Assembly: GCA_947488345.1 (NCBI GenBank)
Contig: CANKZQ010000002.1
Span: 620,001-684,000 of the forward strand
DNA length: 64,000 nt
From: an uncultured Flavobacteriaceae bacterium
Lineage (GTDB): Bacteria > Bacteroidota > Bacteroidia > Flavobacteriales > Flavobacteriaceae
Reading direction: 5' to 3'
Positions within the stretch are counted from its first letter, which is position 1, and every line of letters starts with the position of its first letter. A program made the translations under genes and the position numbers. The notes beneath the pieces were generated by a model. That model was not told the origin of the DNA, did not search any database, and saw only the letters and a list, made by a program, of their open reading frames with translations. This document shows positions 18,350-27,675 of this stretch, one piece after another.

Positions 18350-18373
18350 AACCCAAGTAGCACAACTTGGGTT
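18350..18373. terminator. Bidirectional terminator between convergent genes
   Basis: aacccaagt-agcaca-acttgggtt with A/T-rich flanks. Confidence 0.7.
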
Positions 18374-18396
18374 CTTTACAAGGGAGAAAGTAATCT

Positions 18397-19140
18397 CTAA
18401 AATAGTAGGCTTCTATTGATGCCTAAAATATTATCCTTTGTATAGGTATTCAAGAAACTATCTGTAAAATGATTTTTACCTAATAAAGGCTGTTTCTTTA
18501 ATATCGCCTGAATATCTCTTTGACTGTAATCTTCTAACATGGGCTTTGCTAATTCTGCAAAACTATAGTGCCATGGCTCATATTTAAACCCTTTACGACT
18601 ATGATCATTAGTATACACTCTATAATAGCCATATTTATGTGCATTGGTATCCATCCATTCTCTAAAAGATTTATAAATACCATATCCGTGAAAATTCTTG
18701 GTACTTAATGGATATCTCGATGTTTTAATACTTCCATCAACAACATCTATTTCTGTACCCCAATGATGTCTAGAACTTCCTGGTATCGCTGTATATCTTA
18801 TATTATACAATACCGCATGCTTAGATGACAAATTTCTAGAGCGGTATCTTTTATATTTACGAGTCCATATCAAGTTTTGATGATTAAAACTTCTATAGCT
18901 AGATACGACTCTAATATTCATTCCACTCTTTCGAGCCGCATAATTCATTTCTAAAAAGGCTTGATGGGCCTTTTTTTGCAATTTATATCCCGTTCCGTAA
19001 AGTTTAGGGTTGCCTTTACCTATCAAATCACTTTCTGAAAAAATAGATGTTTTGGTATTGGTAAATGCCAAATTTGGACTTGATATCACTACAATACCTG
19101 CAAAAGCGGAGTTTTTTAAAAATTTTCTTCTTGAATTCAC
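18397..19140 (-). CDS. D-alanyl-D-alanine carboxypeptidase (M15, VanY-like) with Tat-like signal
   Basis: NSRRKFLKNSAFAGIVVIS twin-arginine-like signal; GSSRHHWGTEIDVVD, YEPWHYSF M15 motifs. Confidence 0.88.
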   Translation of the reverse strand: MNSRRKFLKNSAFAGIVVISSPNLAFTNTKTSIFSESDLIGKGNPKLYGTGYKLQKKAHQAFLEMNYAARKSGMNIRVVSSYRSFNHQNLIWTRKYKRYRSRNLSSKHAVLYNIRYTAIPGSSRHHWGTEIDVVDGSIKTSRYPLSTKNFHGYGIYKSFREWMDTNAHKYGYYRVYTNDHSRKGFKYEPWHYSFAELAKPMLEDYSQRDIQAILKKQPLLGKNHFTDSFLNTYTKDNILGINRSLLF

Positions 19141-19525
19141 CTGAATTTGATTCTTTAATTAAACACGATTAAACTAATCCGCCAAACTCCTTCCCTAAAG
19201 GCGAATTAGATTTAATACAATTCTGTGTAACTAAAATAATTAATATCTCAGGGGGTTTTTAACCTGATTTTTGCAGTTATTAACATTTTGAATGTTTATT
19301 TAATGTTAATAAAATCAAGAACTAAAAATAGTTCTACTATATTTTAAAGTGATGATAATCAATATTTTAAATTTAATATTTAATCATATATACATGTTGC
19401 AGTTATCAACAATATTGAATTTTCATGAATTTCATCAACAAAATGGAAACAGAAAAATAGGGCGATTACTATATGCCCTTATTCAAAATATGATGTAAAA
19501 ACAACTTTAGTAAGCAGTCGTTTTT

Positions 19526-20698
19526 TTAAGCTTTCTTGGGTTGTTTTTTTGCTTTTTTGCTCCCCTCATACATTTCATATTTCACAAATCGACAATCAAG
19601 CTTTCCGTTGTAGACTTGAATTTTTTTAGAGGTTCGTAAGCCTACATTTTTTAAACCCTGCTGAAAGTCAGAAGTAATTAACCAAGCATCTGTATTAGGG
19701 TATCCATGTTTTAAGGTATTACCAATCTCTCGATAAAAAATAGGAACGTCGATCTCCAATCGTTCACCGTAGGGCGGATTGAATAAGACAATTGTTTTTC
19801 CTTCTAAATCTTTCTCTGTATTAAAGAAATTTTCATGTTTGATGTCGATAAACTCCTCTAAATGTGCGTTTTTAACATTATCTACTGCCTTTCGTACAGC
19901 AGACGGTGCTTTGTCATAACCAATTATTTTACGATAAGATTCTCTTGTTTTTTTCAACAAAGATTCGCGAATTTTCTCAAATAACTCTGCATCAAAATCA
20001 TTCCATTTTTCAAAACCGAATTCACGTCTATTGATATTTGCTGGAATATTGTTTGCAATCATTGCCGCCTCAATTAGAATGGTGCCACTACCACACATTG
20101 GGTCTATAAAATGTTGTGTGCCATCATAACCAGAATGCAATACCAATCCCGCTGCTAATACTTCATTAATCGGAGCTATATTCGTAGCACTTCTATAACC
20201 TCTTTTATGCAAAGAATCACCCGAGCTATCTAATGAAACTGTACAAAACTGCTTTTGAATATGAATATTTAACTGCACGTCGGGATGTTTAATATCAATA
20301 TTAGGTCGTTTCCCAAATTTATCACGGAAATAATCGACAATGGCATCTTTAGATTTTAATGCTGTATAGTGTGAATGTGTGAAATTATCAGAATTGACAA
20401 CGGCATCTATAGCGAATGTTCCGTTTTCACTAAAATAGCGTTCCCATTTGATCAACTGTAATTGATTGTATAATTCATCTTCGGAGTTTACTCTGAATTT
20501 TTTAATTGGTTTTAATATCCTAACGGCCGTGCGAAGCGCCAAACTAGCTTTATACATAAAACCGTTATCGCCGACAAAAGAAACGTTTCTAATACCTTCA
20601 CGCACATCCATCGCACCTAATTGTCTTAACTCCTTCGCTAATAAGCCTTCAAAACCAAACATGGTTTTAGCTACCATTTTAAAATTATCACCCATCAA
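19526..20698 (-). CDS. THUMP-domain class I SAM RNA methyltransferase (RlmL/Trm-G10 type)
   Basis: FIDPMCGSGTILIEAAMIANNIPANINR, VLFNPPYGERLE, N-terminal MFGFEGLLAKELRQLGA. Confidence 0.9.
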   Translation of the reverse strand: MMGDNFKMVAKTMFGFEGLLAKELRQLGAMDVREGIRNVSFVGDNGFMYKASLALRTAVRILKPIKKFRVNSEDELYNQLQLIKWERYFSENGTFAIDAVVNSDNFTHSHYTALKSKDAIVDYFRDKFGKRPNIDIKHPDVQLNIHIQKQFCTVSLDSSGDSLHKRGYRSATNIAPINEVLAAGLVLHSGYDGTQHFIDPMCGSGTILIEAAMIANNIPANINRREFGFEKWNDFDAELFEKIRESLLKKTRESYRKIIGYDKAPSAVRKAVDNVKNAHLEEFIDIKHENFFNTEKDLEGKTIVLFNPPYGERLEIDVPIFYREIGNTLKHGYPNTDAWLITSDFQQGLKNVGLRTSKKIQVYNGKLDCRFVKYEMYEGSKKAKKQPKKA

Positions 20699-20786
20699 AA
20701 AATATTTGCTACAAAAATACCCATTTTTAAAATGCTACAATTTGATTTCTTACTTTTGTTGCCTTATTAATTTTATACAACAAAAA

Positions 20787-21503
20787 ATGGAGTGGTTTCA
20801 ACATTGGTTTGATACAACATATTACCATATTCTCTATCAAGACCGAAATGATGAAGAAGCACAATTATTTATGTGCAACCTTACTTCTTTTTTAAACCTG
20901 AAGAAGAATAGTAAAGTCTTGGATTTACCTTGTGGGAAAGGCAGACATTCGATTTTCTTAAATTCATTAGGTTTTGATGTTATTGGTGCAGACCTATCTA
21001 AAAACAGCATCGCCCATGCTAAAAACTTTGAGAATGAATCACTAAGTTTCGAAGTACATGATATGAGAGATCCTTTCAAAACTAAATTTGACGCTATTCT
21101 TAATCTGTTTACCAGTTTTGGTTATTTCGATGAAGATGAAGTAAATATTAAGGTTCTGAAAAACTTAAAAAACGGACTCTCAGAGAATGGTGTACTAGTG
21201 ATCGATTTTATGAATGTAGCTTTCGTAGAAAAAAAGTTGGTGAAAGAAGAGGTGATTACAAAAAATTCTATCGATTTTAATATACATAGATCCATAGAAA
21301 ATGGCTTTATAAAGAAAGATATTCGCTTTCACGCAGACGGAAATGAGCACCATTACAACGAATACGTTCGTTACATTACGCTCAGCACTTTTAAAAAGTA
21401 TATTGCTGCCGCAGGTTTAAAATTAAAACATACTTTTGGTGATTATGATTTGAATGCGTTTGATATTGAAAATTCGAATCGATTAATATTAGTACTAGAA
21501 TGA
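20787..21503 (+). CDS. Class I SAM-dependent methyltransferase
   Basis: KVLDLPCGKGRHSIFLNSLGFDVIGADLSKNSI; start MEWFQHWFDTTYYH at 20787, not the ORF-track start inside the divergent upstream gene. Confidence 0.9.
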   Translation: MEWFQHWFDTTYYHILYQDRNDEEAQLFMCNLTSFLNLKKNSKVLDLPCGKGRHSIFLNSLGFDVIGADLSKNSIAHAKNFENESLSFEVHDMRDPFKTKFDAILNLFTSFGYFDEDEVNIKVLKNLKNGLSENGVLVIDFMNVAFVEKKLVKEEVITKNSIDFNIHRSIENGFIKKDIRFHADGNEHHYNEYVRYITLSTFKKYIAAAGLKLKHTFGDYDLNAFDIENSNRLILVLE

Positions 21504-22189
21504 ACTATATAGCGCTTATCGCCTCTGTTTTGGTCGGCTACCTAGTTGTTATTTTGGCCAAGCCAAAAGGAAAATCAACACAATTATTACTCTCATTTAG
21601 TGGGGCTTACCTCCTATCTACAACGGTGTTGCATTTACTACCAGAAGTATTTGAATCTCACCAAGAGCATATCGGAGCCTATATTCTCGTAGGTATTTTA
21701 TTACAAACCATTCTAGAATATTTTTCAAAAGGTGTTGAGCATGGGCACGTTCATATTCATAGTCATATCAACAAAATTCCATGGCTCCTATTTTTGAGTT
21801 TGTATATTCATGCTTTTGTTGAAGGCATTCCATTAGCTACTATTGAAAATAGTACTCTTTTATGGGCCATTGTCGTGCATAAAATTCCAATTAGTATTGT
21901 ACTAGTAGCTTTCTTATTGAAATCTGATTTCCTTAAGAAACATGCATTGATGCTCATCATTCTATTTGCATTGATGAGTCCCTTAGGTTCTTTTTTAAGT
22001 GAGAAAATTCCGTTTTTCGCCACCTATCAGCATGCCATAACCGCTATTGTAATTGGTGTATTTTTGCATATTGCTACGGCTATTTTATTTGAAACCACAG
22101 AAAACCATCAATTTAACATAAAGAAATTTGTAGTGGTGTTATTGGGATTTGGAACGGCTATGTTAACCACATATATGATTGGTCACTAA
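21500..22189 (+). CDS. ZIP family metal transporter
   Basis: Multi-TM, SGAYLLSTTVLHLLPEVFE, HAFVEGIPLA, VVHKIPISIVL. Confidence 0.85.
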   Translation: MNYIALIASVLVGYLVVILAKPKGKSTQLLLSFSGAYLLSTTVLHLLPEVFESHQEHIGAYILVGILLQTILEYFSKGVEHGHVHIHSHINKIPWLLFLSLYIHAFVEGIPLATIENSTLLWAIVVHKIPISIVLVAFLLKSDFLKKHALMLIILFALMSPLGSFLSEKIPFFATYQHAITAIVIGVFLHIATAILFETTENHQFNIKKFVVVLLGFGTAMLTTYMIGH

Positions 22190-24378
22190 TTGGCTACATT
22201 ACTCAAAAACTTGATCCGCATTAAGCGCAACTCTTCTTCATCATAATCGCCATCAAATTCATCTAAGGCCATTTGAATTTTGTCGCTATCGGCCTCCATA
22301 AAGTAATCATAGATTTCTTCTTGCTGATCTTCGTCTAATAAATCATTAAGACTATAATCAATATTGAGTTTCGTACCAGAATAAACAATACGCTCCATTT
22401 CCTTGGTCAATTCATCCATTGATAGACCTTTAGAACTCGCAATATCAATTAATGGTAGTTTCCTATCTGTATTTTGAATGATGTACAGTTTTAAAGCAGA
22501 ATTCATTCCTGTACTTTTGACGACCAAATCATCAGGACGGGTAATATCATTCTCATCAACATACGTAGAAATTATTGCTAAGAATTCCTTCCCAAATTTC
22601 TTCGCTTTACCATCACCTACGCCGTGCACATTCGACAGTTCTTCAATTGAAATTGGATACTTCAATGTCATATCTTCCAATGATGGATCTTGGAAAACTG
22701 CAAAAGGAGGAACACCTAATTTTTTTCCTACTTTTTTACGTAAATCTTTGAGCATCGCCATCAACTGTTCATCTACGACACCTCCAGAACCTTTTGCATT
22801 TGTGACGATATTCGTATCATCACCCATGGCATACACATGATCTTCAGTCATCATAAACGATTCTGGCTTTTCAAGAAAATCTCTTCCTTTTTCGGTCACT
22901 TTCAATACACCATATTGTTCAATTTCTTTACTCACGTAGCCGGCCACTAATATTTGTCGTATCAAAGCCATCCAATGATTTGCTTCTTTACTCGAACCGG
23001 TTCCGAAAAATGACTGACTATCGGTTTTTCTTGACTTTAGTAATGCATTACTTTTACCAACAATAGTATTGACAACTTCTTTAGACTTATACTCTTGATT
23101 GGTATCTCTTATCACTTCCAATAACAACTTCACATCATCTTGCGCTTCAAACTTCTTTTTCGGATTCCGTACATTGTCATCCATATCAGCACCTTCCCCA
23201 TTCACTTCATCAAATTCTTCACCAAAATAATGTAACAGAAATTTTCGCCTCGACATAGACGTTTCTGCATAAGAAACAACTTCTTGCAGCAATGCATGTC
23301 CTATCTCTTGCTCAGCAACTGGTTTCCCAGATAAAAACTTCTCTAACTTCTCAATGTCCTTATAGGCATAAAATGCCAAACAATAGCCTTCTCCTCCATC
23401 TCGTCCTGCTCTACCCGTTTCTTGATAATAGCTTTCTAAACTCTTTGGGATATCATGATGAATTACAAAACGAACATCTGGCTTGTCTATTCCCATCCCG
23501 AAGGCAATAGTAGCTACTACAACATCGACATCTTCCATCAAAAACATATCTTGATGTTTTGCTCTTTTTTTAGCATCTAAACCCGCATGATATGGTACTG
23601 CTTTGACACCATTTACCTGAAGTATTTGTGCTATTTCCTCGACCTTCTTCCTACTCAAGCAATAGATGATTCCTGATTTTCCCTGGTACTGACGTACGAA
23701 GCGAATAATATCTTTATCGATATCTTTAGTTTTAGGACGCACGTCATAAAAAAGATTTGCTCTATTAAACGAAGCTTTAAAGGTAGTTGCTCCTGTCATT
23801 CCCAAGTTTTTCAAAATATCCTCTTGAACTTTTGGTGTGGCCGTTGCAGTCAACCCAATAATAGGCACATCATCAATTTTCTTAATGATATTTTTTAGGT
23901 TTCTATACTCTGGTCGGAAATCATGTCCCCATTCTGAAATACAATGTGCTTCGTCAATAGCCACAAAAGATATTTTTTGATCTTTTAAGAAGTCAACATA
24001 TTCTTCCTTTGTCAAACTTTCGGGTGCTACATATAATAATTTTGTGATACCATTTCTAATATCATTCATTACTTGAGCGACTTCCGTTTTATTCAAAGAA
24101 GAATTTAACACATGAGCAATACCATGCTCTGATGAGATCCCTCGTATGGCATCTACTTGATTTTTCATTAAAGCGATCAGTGGTGAAACAACAATTGCTG
24201 TTCCTTCTTGAATTAATGCAGGTAATTGATAACACAATGATTTTCCACCACCTGTAGGCATAATAACAAAGGTATTTTCTTTGTTGATTAGACTAGTAAT
24301 CACCTGTTCCTGCAATCCTTTAAATTGACCGAAACCAAAATACTTTTTTAAAGCACTGTGTAAGTCGTTTTTTGTCAC
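22186..24378 (-). CDS. recQ: ATP-dependent DNA helicase RecQ
   Basis: FVIMPTGGGKSLCYQLPAL, AIDEAHCISEWGHDFRPEY, GLTATATPKVQEDI, QETGRAGRDGGEG; RQC/HRDC C-terminal regions. Confidence 0.96.
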   Translation of the reverse strand: MTKNDLHSALKKYFGFGQFKGLQEQVITSLINKENTFVIMPTGGGKSLCYQLPALIQEGTAIVVSPLIALMKNQVDAIRGISSEHGIAHVLNSSLNKTEVAQVMNDIRNGITKLLYVAPESLTKEEYVDFLKDQKISFVAIDEAHCISEWGHDFRPEYRNLKNIIKKIDDVPIIGLTATATPKVQEDILKNLGMTGATTFKASFNRANLFYDVRPKTKDIDKDIIRFVRQYQGKSGIIYCLSRKKVEEIAQILQVNGVKAVPYHAGLDAKKRAKHQDMFLMEDVDVVVATIAFGMGIDKPDVRFVIHHDIPKSLESYYQETGRAGRDGGEGYCLAFYAYKDIEKLEKFLSGKPVAEQEIGHALLQEVVSYAETSMSRRKFLLHYFGEEFDEVNGEGADMDDNVRNPKKKFEAQDDVKLLLEVIRDTNQEYKSKEVVNTIVGKSNALLKSRKTDSQSFFGTGSSKEANHWMALIRQILVAGYVSKEIEQYGVLKVTEKGRDFLEKPESFMMTEDHVYAMGDDTNIVTNAKGSGGVVDEQLMAMLKDLRKKVGKKLGVPPFAVFQDPSLEDMTLKYPISIEELSNVHGVGDGKAKKFGKEFLAIISTYVDENDITRPDDLVVKSTGMNSALKLYIIQNTDRKLPLIDIASSKGLSMDELTKEMERIVYSGTKLNIDYSLNDLLDEDQQEEIYDYFMEADSDKIQMALDEFDGDYDEEELRLMRIKFLSNVAN

Positions 24379-24459
24379 TCTGAATTATTATTATCTGTAT
24401 ATTTTAAATACATTTGCAATTAAAGATACTACTTATTTTTATTCTGAAAAAATCAAATT

Positions 24460-25425
24460 TTGAAAATCAAAAAAAATATTTTAGCCATTGCAAAAGAAAC
24501 TATTTCTACTGAAAGTAAAGCGATTGCGAATTTAATAAATTTTTTGGATACCGACTTTGAAAAAGCGGTTAACTTCATCTTAGAAGCGAAAGGAAGGGTG
24601 ATTGTTACTGGTATCGGTAAAAGTGCCAATATTGCCACTAAAATAGTAGCGACCTTAAATTCTACCGGTACGCCTGCGATTTTTATGCACGCTGCTGATG
24701 CCATTCATGGAGATTTAGGAATTGTACAGAAAGATGACGTCGTTATTTGTATTTCTAAAAGTGGAAATACACCAGAAGTAAAAGTATTAGTGCCTTTGAT
24801 CAAAAACTCAAACAACAAAATTATAGCCATTACCGGAAATACGAGTTCTTATTTAGCAACGCATGCCGACTTCACTTTAAATACTTTTGTGGAGCACGAA
24901 GCTTGTCCGAATAATTTAGCTCCAACTACCAGTACCACCGCCCAGTTAGTAATGGGAGATGCCTTGGCTGTTGCCTTATTAGAAATGCGAGCTTTTACGA
25001 GTGAAGATTTTGCGAAATATCACCCTGGCGGTACTTTGGGTAAGCGGTTATACCTTAGGGTTCAAGATCTTGTTGAAAAAAATGAGGCTCCGCAAGTAAG
25101 TTCTACAAGTAATATTCGAGATGTTATCATCGAAATATCTGAAAAACGCTTAGGGACAACTGCTGTGGTTCAAAATGATCGTATTGTTGGAATTATTACT
25201 GATGGTGATATTAGAAGAATGTTAAAAAACAATCAAGATATTGAACATTTGACTGCGAAAGATATCATGAGTAAAGACCCAAAAACAATCGATGTGAATG
25301 CAATGGCCATTGACGCGTTAGAAGTTATGGAAACCCACAATATAACCCAGATTTTGGCTGTTGAAAATGAAACGTATGTAGGTGTTGTTCATTTACATGA
25401 TTTATTAAAAGAAGGAATTATTTAA
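24460..25425 (+). CDS. KpsF/GutQ family arabinose-5-phosphate isomerase (SIS + CBS domains)
   Basis: GRVIVTGIGKSANIATKIVATLNSTGTPAIFMHAADAIHGDLG; two C-terminal CBS domains. Confidence 0.94.
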   Translation: MKIKKNILAIAKETISTESKAIANLINFLDTDFEKAVNFILEAKGRVIVTGIGKSANIATKIVATLNSTGTPAIFMHAADAIHGDLGIVQKDDVVICISKSGNTPEVKVLVPLIKNSNNKIIAITGNTSSYLATHADFTLNTFVEHEACPNNLAPTTSTTAQLVMGDALAVALLEMRAFTSEDFAKYHPGGTLGKRLYLRVQDLVEKNEAPQVSSTSNIRDVIIEISEKRLGTTAVVQNDRIVGIITDGDIRRMLKNNQDIEHLTAKDIMSKDPKTIDVNAMAIDALEVMETHNITQILAVENETYVGVVHLHDLLKEGII

Positions 25426-25426
25426 G

Positions 25427-26248
25427 ATGAGTACAGAAAAAAATGAAATGTCATTTTTAGATCATCTTGAGGTATTGAGATGGACTTTAGTAAGATCGGC
25501 TGCTGCCGTTTTCGTAGTGAGTATTTTTGCCTTCCTCATGAAGGATTTTATTTTTAATAGCATTATTCTTTCTCCGAAGGATGCAACTTTTTGGACCTAC
25601 GAGTTCTTATGTAATATTTCTAAAAAGTTTGGAACTGAAGGTTTATGTATTGACGAAATACCTTTCATCGTACAAAGTAGAACCATGGCCGGTCAATTTT
25701 CGGCGCACATATGGACTTCTATTACAGCAGGTTTCATCTTAGCATTTCCTTTCATTCTATGGGAAATATGGAAATTTATCAAGCCTGGATTGTATCCAAA
25801 AGAACGTAAAAATGCCAGGAGCTTCATTATCATTTCCTCTTTTCTATTCTTTGTTGGAATTCTATTTGGTTACTACGTAATTACGCCATTATCTGTGAAC
25901 TTTTTAGGTGCCTATCGCGTTGCGGACGAGGTAAAAAATAATATCGACTTGGCATCTTATATAGGATTATTAAGAGCTTCGGTACTTTCTGCTGGTCTAA
26001 TTTTCGAAATGCCTATCATTATTTTCTTTTTAACGAAAATGGGCTTAGTTACTCCAGAATTCCTTAGAAAGTACAGGAAATATACGCTCGTAATAGTGCT
26101 TATTTTAGCAGCTTTAATAACTCCTCCAGATGTTATTAGCCAGATCATTGTAGCCATACCAATGATGATCCTCTATGAAATAAGTATTACGATTTCTAAA
26201 GTTATCATCCGAAAAGAAAAAAAGGAAGCTGGTTTAAGAAAATCATAA
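25427..26248 (+). CDS. tatC: Sec-independent protein translocase TatC
   Basis: FLDHLEVLRWTLVRS, FILWEIWKFIKPGLYPKERK, ALITPPDVISQIIVAIPM. Confidence 0.96.
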   Translation: MSTEKNEMSFLDHLEVLRWTLVRSAAAVFVVSIFAFLMKDFIFNSIILSPKDATFWTYEFLCNISKKFGTEGLCIDEIPFIVQSRTMAGQFSAHIWTSITAGFILAFPFILWEIWKFIKPGLYPKERKNARSFIIISSFLFFVGILFGYYVITPLSVNFLGAYRVADEVKNNIDLASYIGLLRASVLSAGLIFEMPIIIFFLTKMGLVTPEFLRKYRKYTLVIVLILAALITPPDVISQIIVAIPMMILYEISITISKVIIRKEKKEAGLRKS

Positions 26249-26301
26249 CACCTTATCAATGAACTTTATGTATTTTTGTTAGAGAACTAAATTTTGCTTT
26301 T

Positions 26302-26889
26302 ATGAAAATGGCAACCTCCGTTGAGGAATATATTGAAAGTCAAGAGGTCTATAAAAAAGGCTTAGAAATATTGCGCGAGTTAATGCTATCGACAGACTTA
26401 CAAGAAACGGTAAAATGGGGCATGCCAACATATACCATAAATAATAAAAATGTAATAGGAATTAGCGCCTTTAAGCACCATTTTGGTATTTGGTTTTTCA
26501 ATGGGGTTTTCTTGACAGATCCACATCAGATATTATACAATGCCCAAGAAGGAAAAACAAAAGGTTTACGTCAATTGAGATATACGGATGTTAACGAAAT
26601 CGATAAAAGTATTATTTTAGCTTATGTGTACGAAGCAATTGACAATCAACGAAAAGGGCTAGAAATAAAACCAGCTAAAAAAGCGATAGTAATTCCGAAG
26701 GAATTGGCCAACGTACTTGCTGAAAACGACAAATTAGCCGGACTATTTGAAAGCCTAACCGTAGGAAAGAAAAAGGAATTCGCGGAGTATATTAACAGTG
26801 CGAAAAGAGAAGATACAAAGATGAAGAGATTAGAGAAGATCATTCCAATGATTCTAAATAATATCGGACTGAATGATAAATACAGATAA
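26302..26889 (+). CDS. YdeI/DUF1801-type domain protein
   Basis: LQETVKWGMPTYTINNKNVIGISAFKHHFGIWFFNG; C-terminal KKKEFAEYINSAKREDTKMKRLEKIIPMI. Confidence 0.85.
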   Translation: MKMATSVEEYIESQEVYKKGLEILRELMLSTDLQETVKWGMPTYTINNKNVIGISAFKHHFGIWFFNGVFLTDPHQILYNAQEGKTKGLRQLRYTDVNEIDKSIILAYVYEAIDNQRKGLEIKPAKKAIVIPKELANVLAENDKLAGLFESLTVGKKKEFAEYINSAKREDTKMKRLEKIIPMILNNIGLNDKYR

Positions 26890-26895
26890 GAACGC

Positions 26896-27636
26896 ATGAT
26901 ATTAAGAGCAGAAAATATTCAAAAAATATATGGTAGTCGAAAGGTCGTGAAAGGTATCTCCTTACAGGTTGAGCAAGGTGAAATTATAGGACTTTTAGGT
27001 CCGAATGGAGCTGGTAAGACGACGTCTTTCTATATGATTGTAGGAATGGTAAAGCCAAATGAAGGTAATATTTATTTAGACGACGAAGATATTACGCAAG
27101 ATTCTATGTACAAACGTGCTCAAAAAGGGGTGGGTTATCTCGCACAAGAAGCCTCTGTTTTTAGAAAGTTATCTGTAGAAGATAATATTTTATCTGTACT
27201 GCAGTTTACTGAGCTTTCGAAAGCGCAGCAAAAAGAAAAATTAGAATCGTTGATAGATGAGTTCAGTTTAGGGCATGTCCGTAAAAATCGTGGTGATTTA
27301 CTATCGGGTGGAGAACGTAGAAGAACCGAAATAGCTAGAGCACTTGCTTCAGACCCCAAATTCATTTTGTTGGATGAACCCTTTGCTGGTGTAGACCCCA
27401 TTGCCGTAGAAGACATTCAAAGTATCGTAGCGCATTTAAAAGATAGAAATATTGGCATTTTAATTACTGATCACAACGTACAAGAAACTCTGGCAATAAC
27501 CGACAAAACTTATTTAATGTTTGAAGGAGGAATTTTGAAAGAAGGAACACCTCAAGAATTGGCTGAAGATGAAATGGTTCGAAAAGTATACTTAGGCGAA
27601 AGCTTTGAGCTAAAAAAGAATCGATTTTATACTTAA
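26896..27636 (+). CDS. lptB: LPS export ABC transporter ATP-binding protein
   Basis: [62 protein letters not shown]. Confidence 0.96.
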   Translation: MILRAENIQKIYGSRKVVKGISLQVEQGEIIGLLGPNGAGKTTSFYMIVGMVKPNEGNIYLDDEDITQDSMYKRAQKGVGYLAQEASVFRKLSVEDNILSVLQFTELSKAQQKEKLESLIDEFSLGHVRKNRGDLLSGGERRRTEIARALASDPKFILLDEPFAGVDPIAVEDIQSIVAHLKDRNIGILITDHNVQETLAITDKTYLMFEGGILKEGTPQELAEDEMVRKVYLGESFELKKNRFYT

Positions 27637-27675
27637 TTTTAATTCAATTTCTTGTTACAATTCTAATCTTTTTTC

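Noticed and set aside
19141-19525. Chromosomal origin of replication
   Set aside because: Only one or two degenerate DnaA-box-like motifs; no dnaA, no dense box cluster, and GC skew cannot be computed here.
20466-20786. N-terminal extension of the methyltransferase ORF at 20466
   Set aside because: The extension lies inside the divergent THUMP methyltransferase gene; the methyltransferase fold begins at MEWFQHW (20787).
22478-23510. Plus-strand ORFs inside recQ (22478..22840, 23292..23510)
   Set aside because: Antisense to a highly conserved helicase; no domain evidence.
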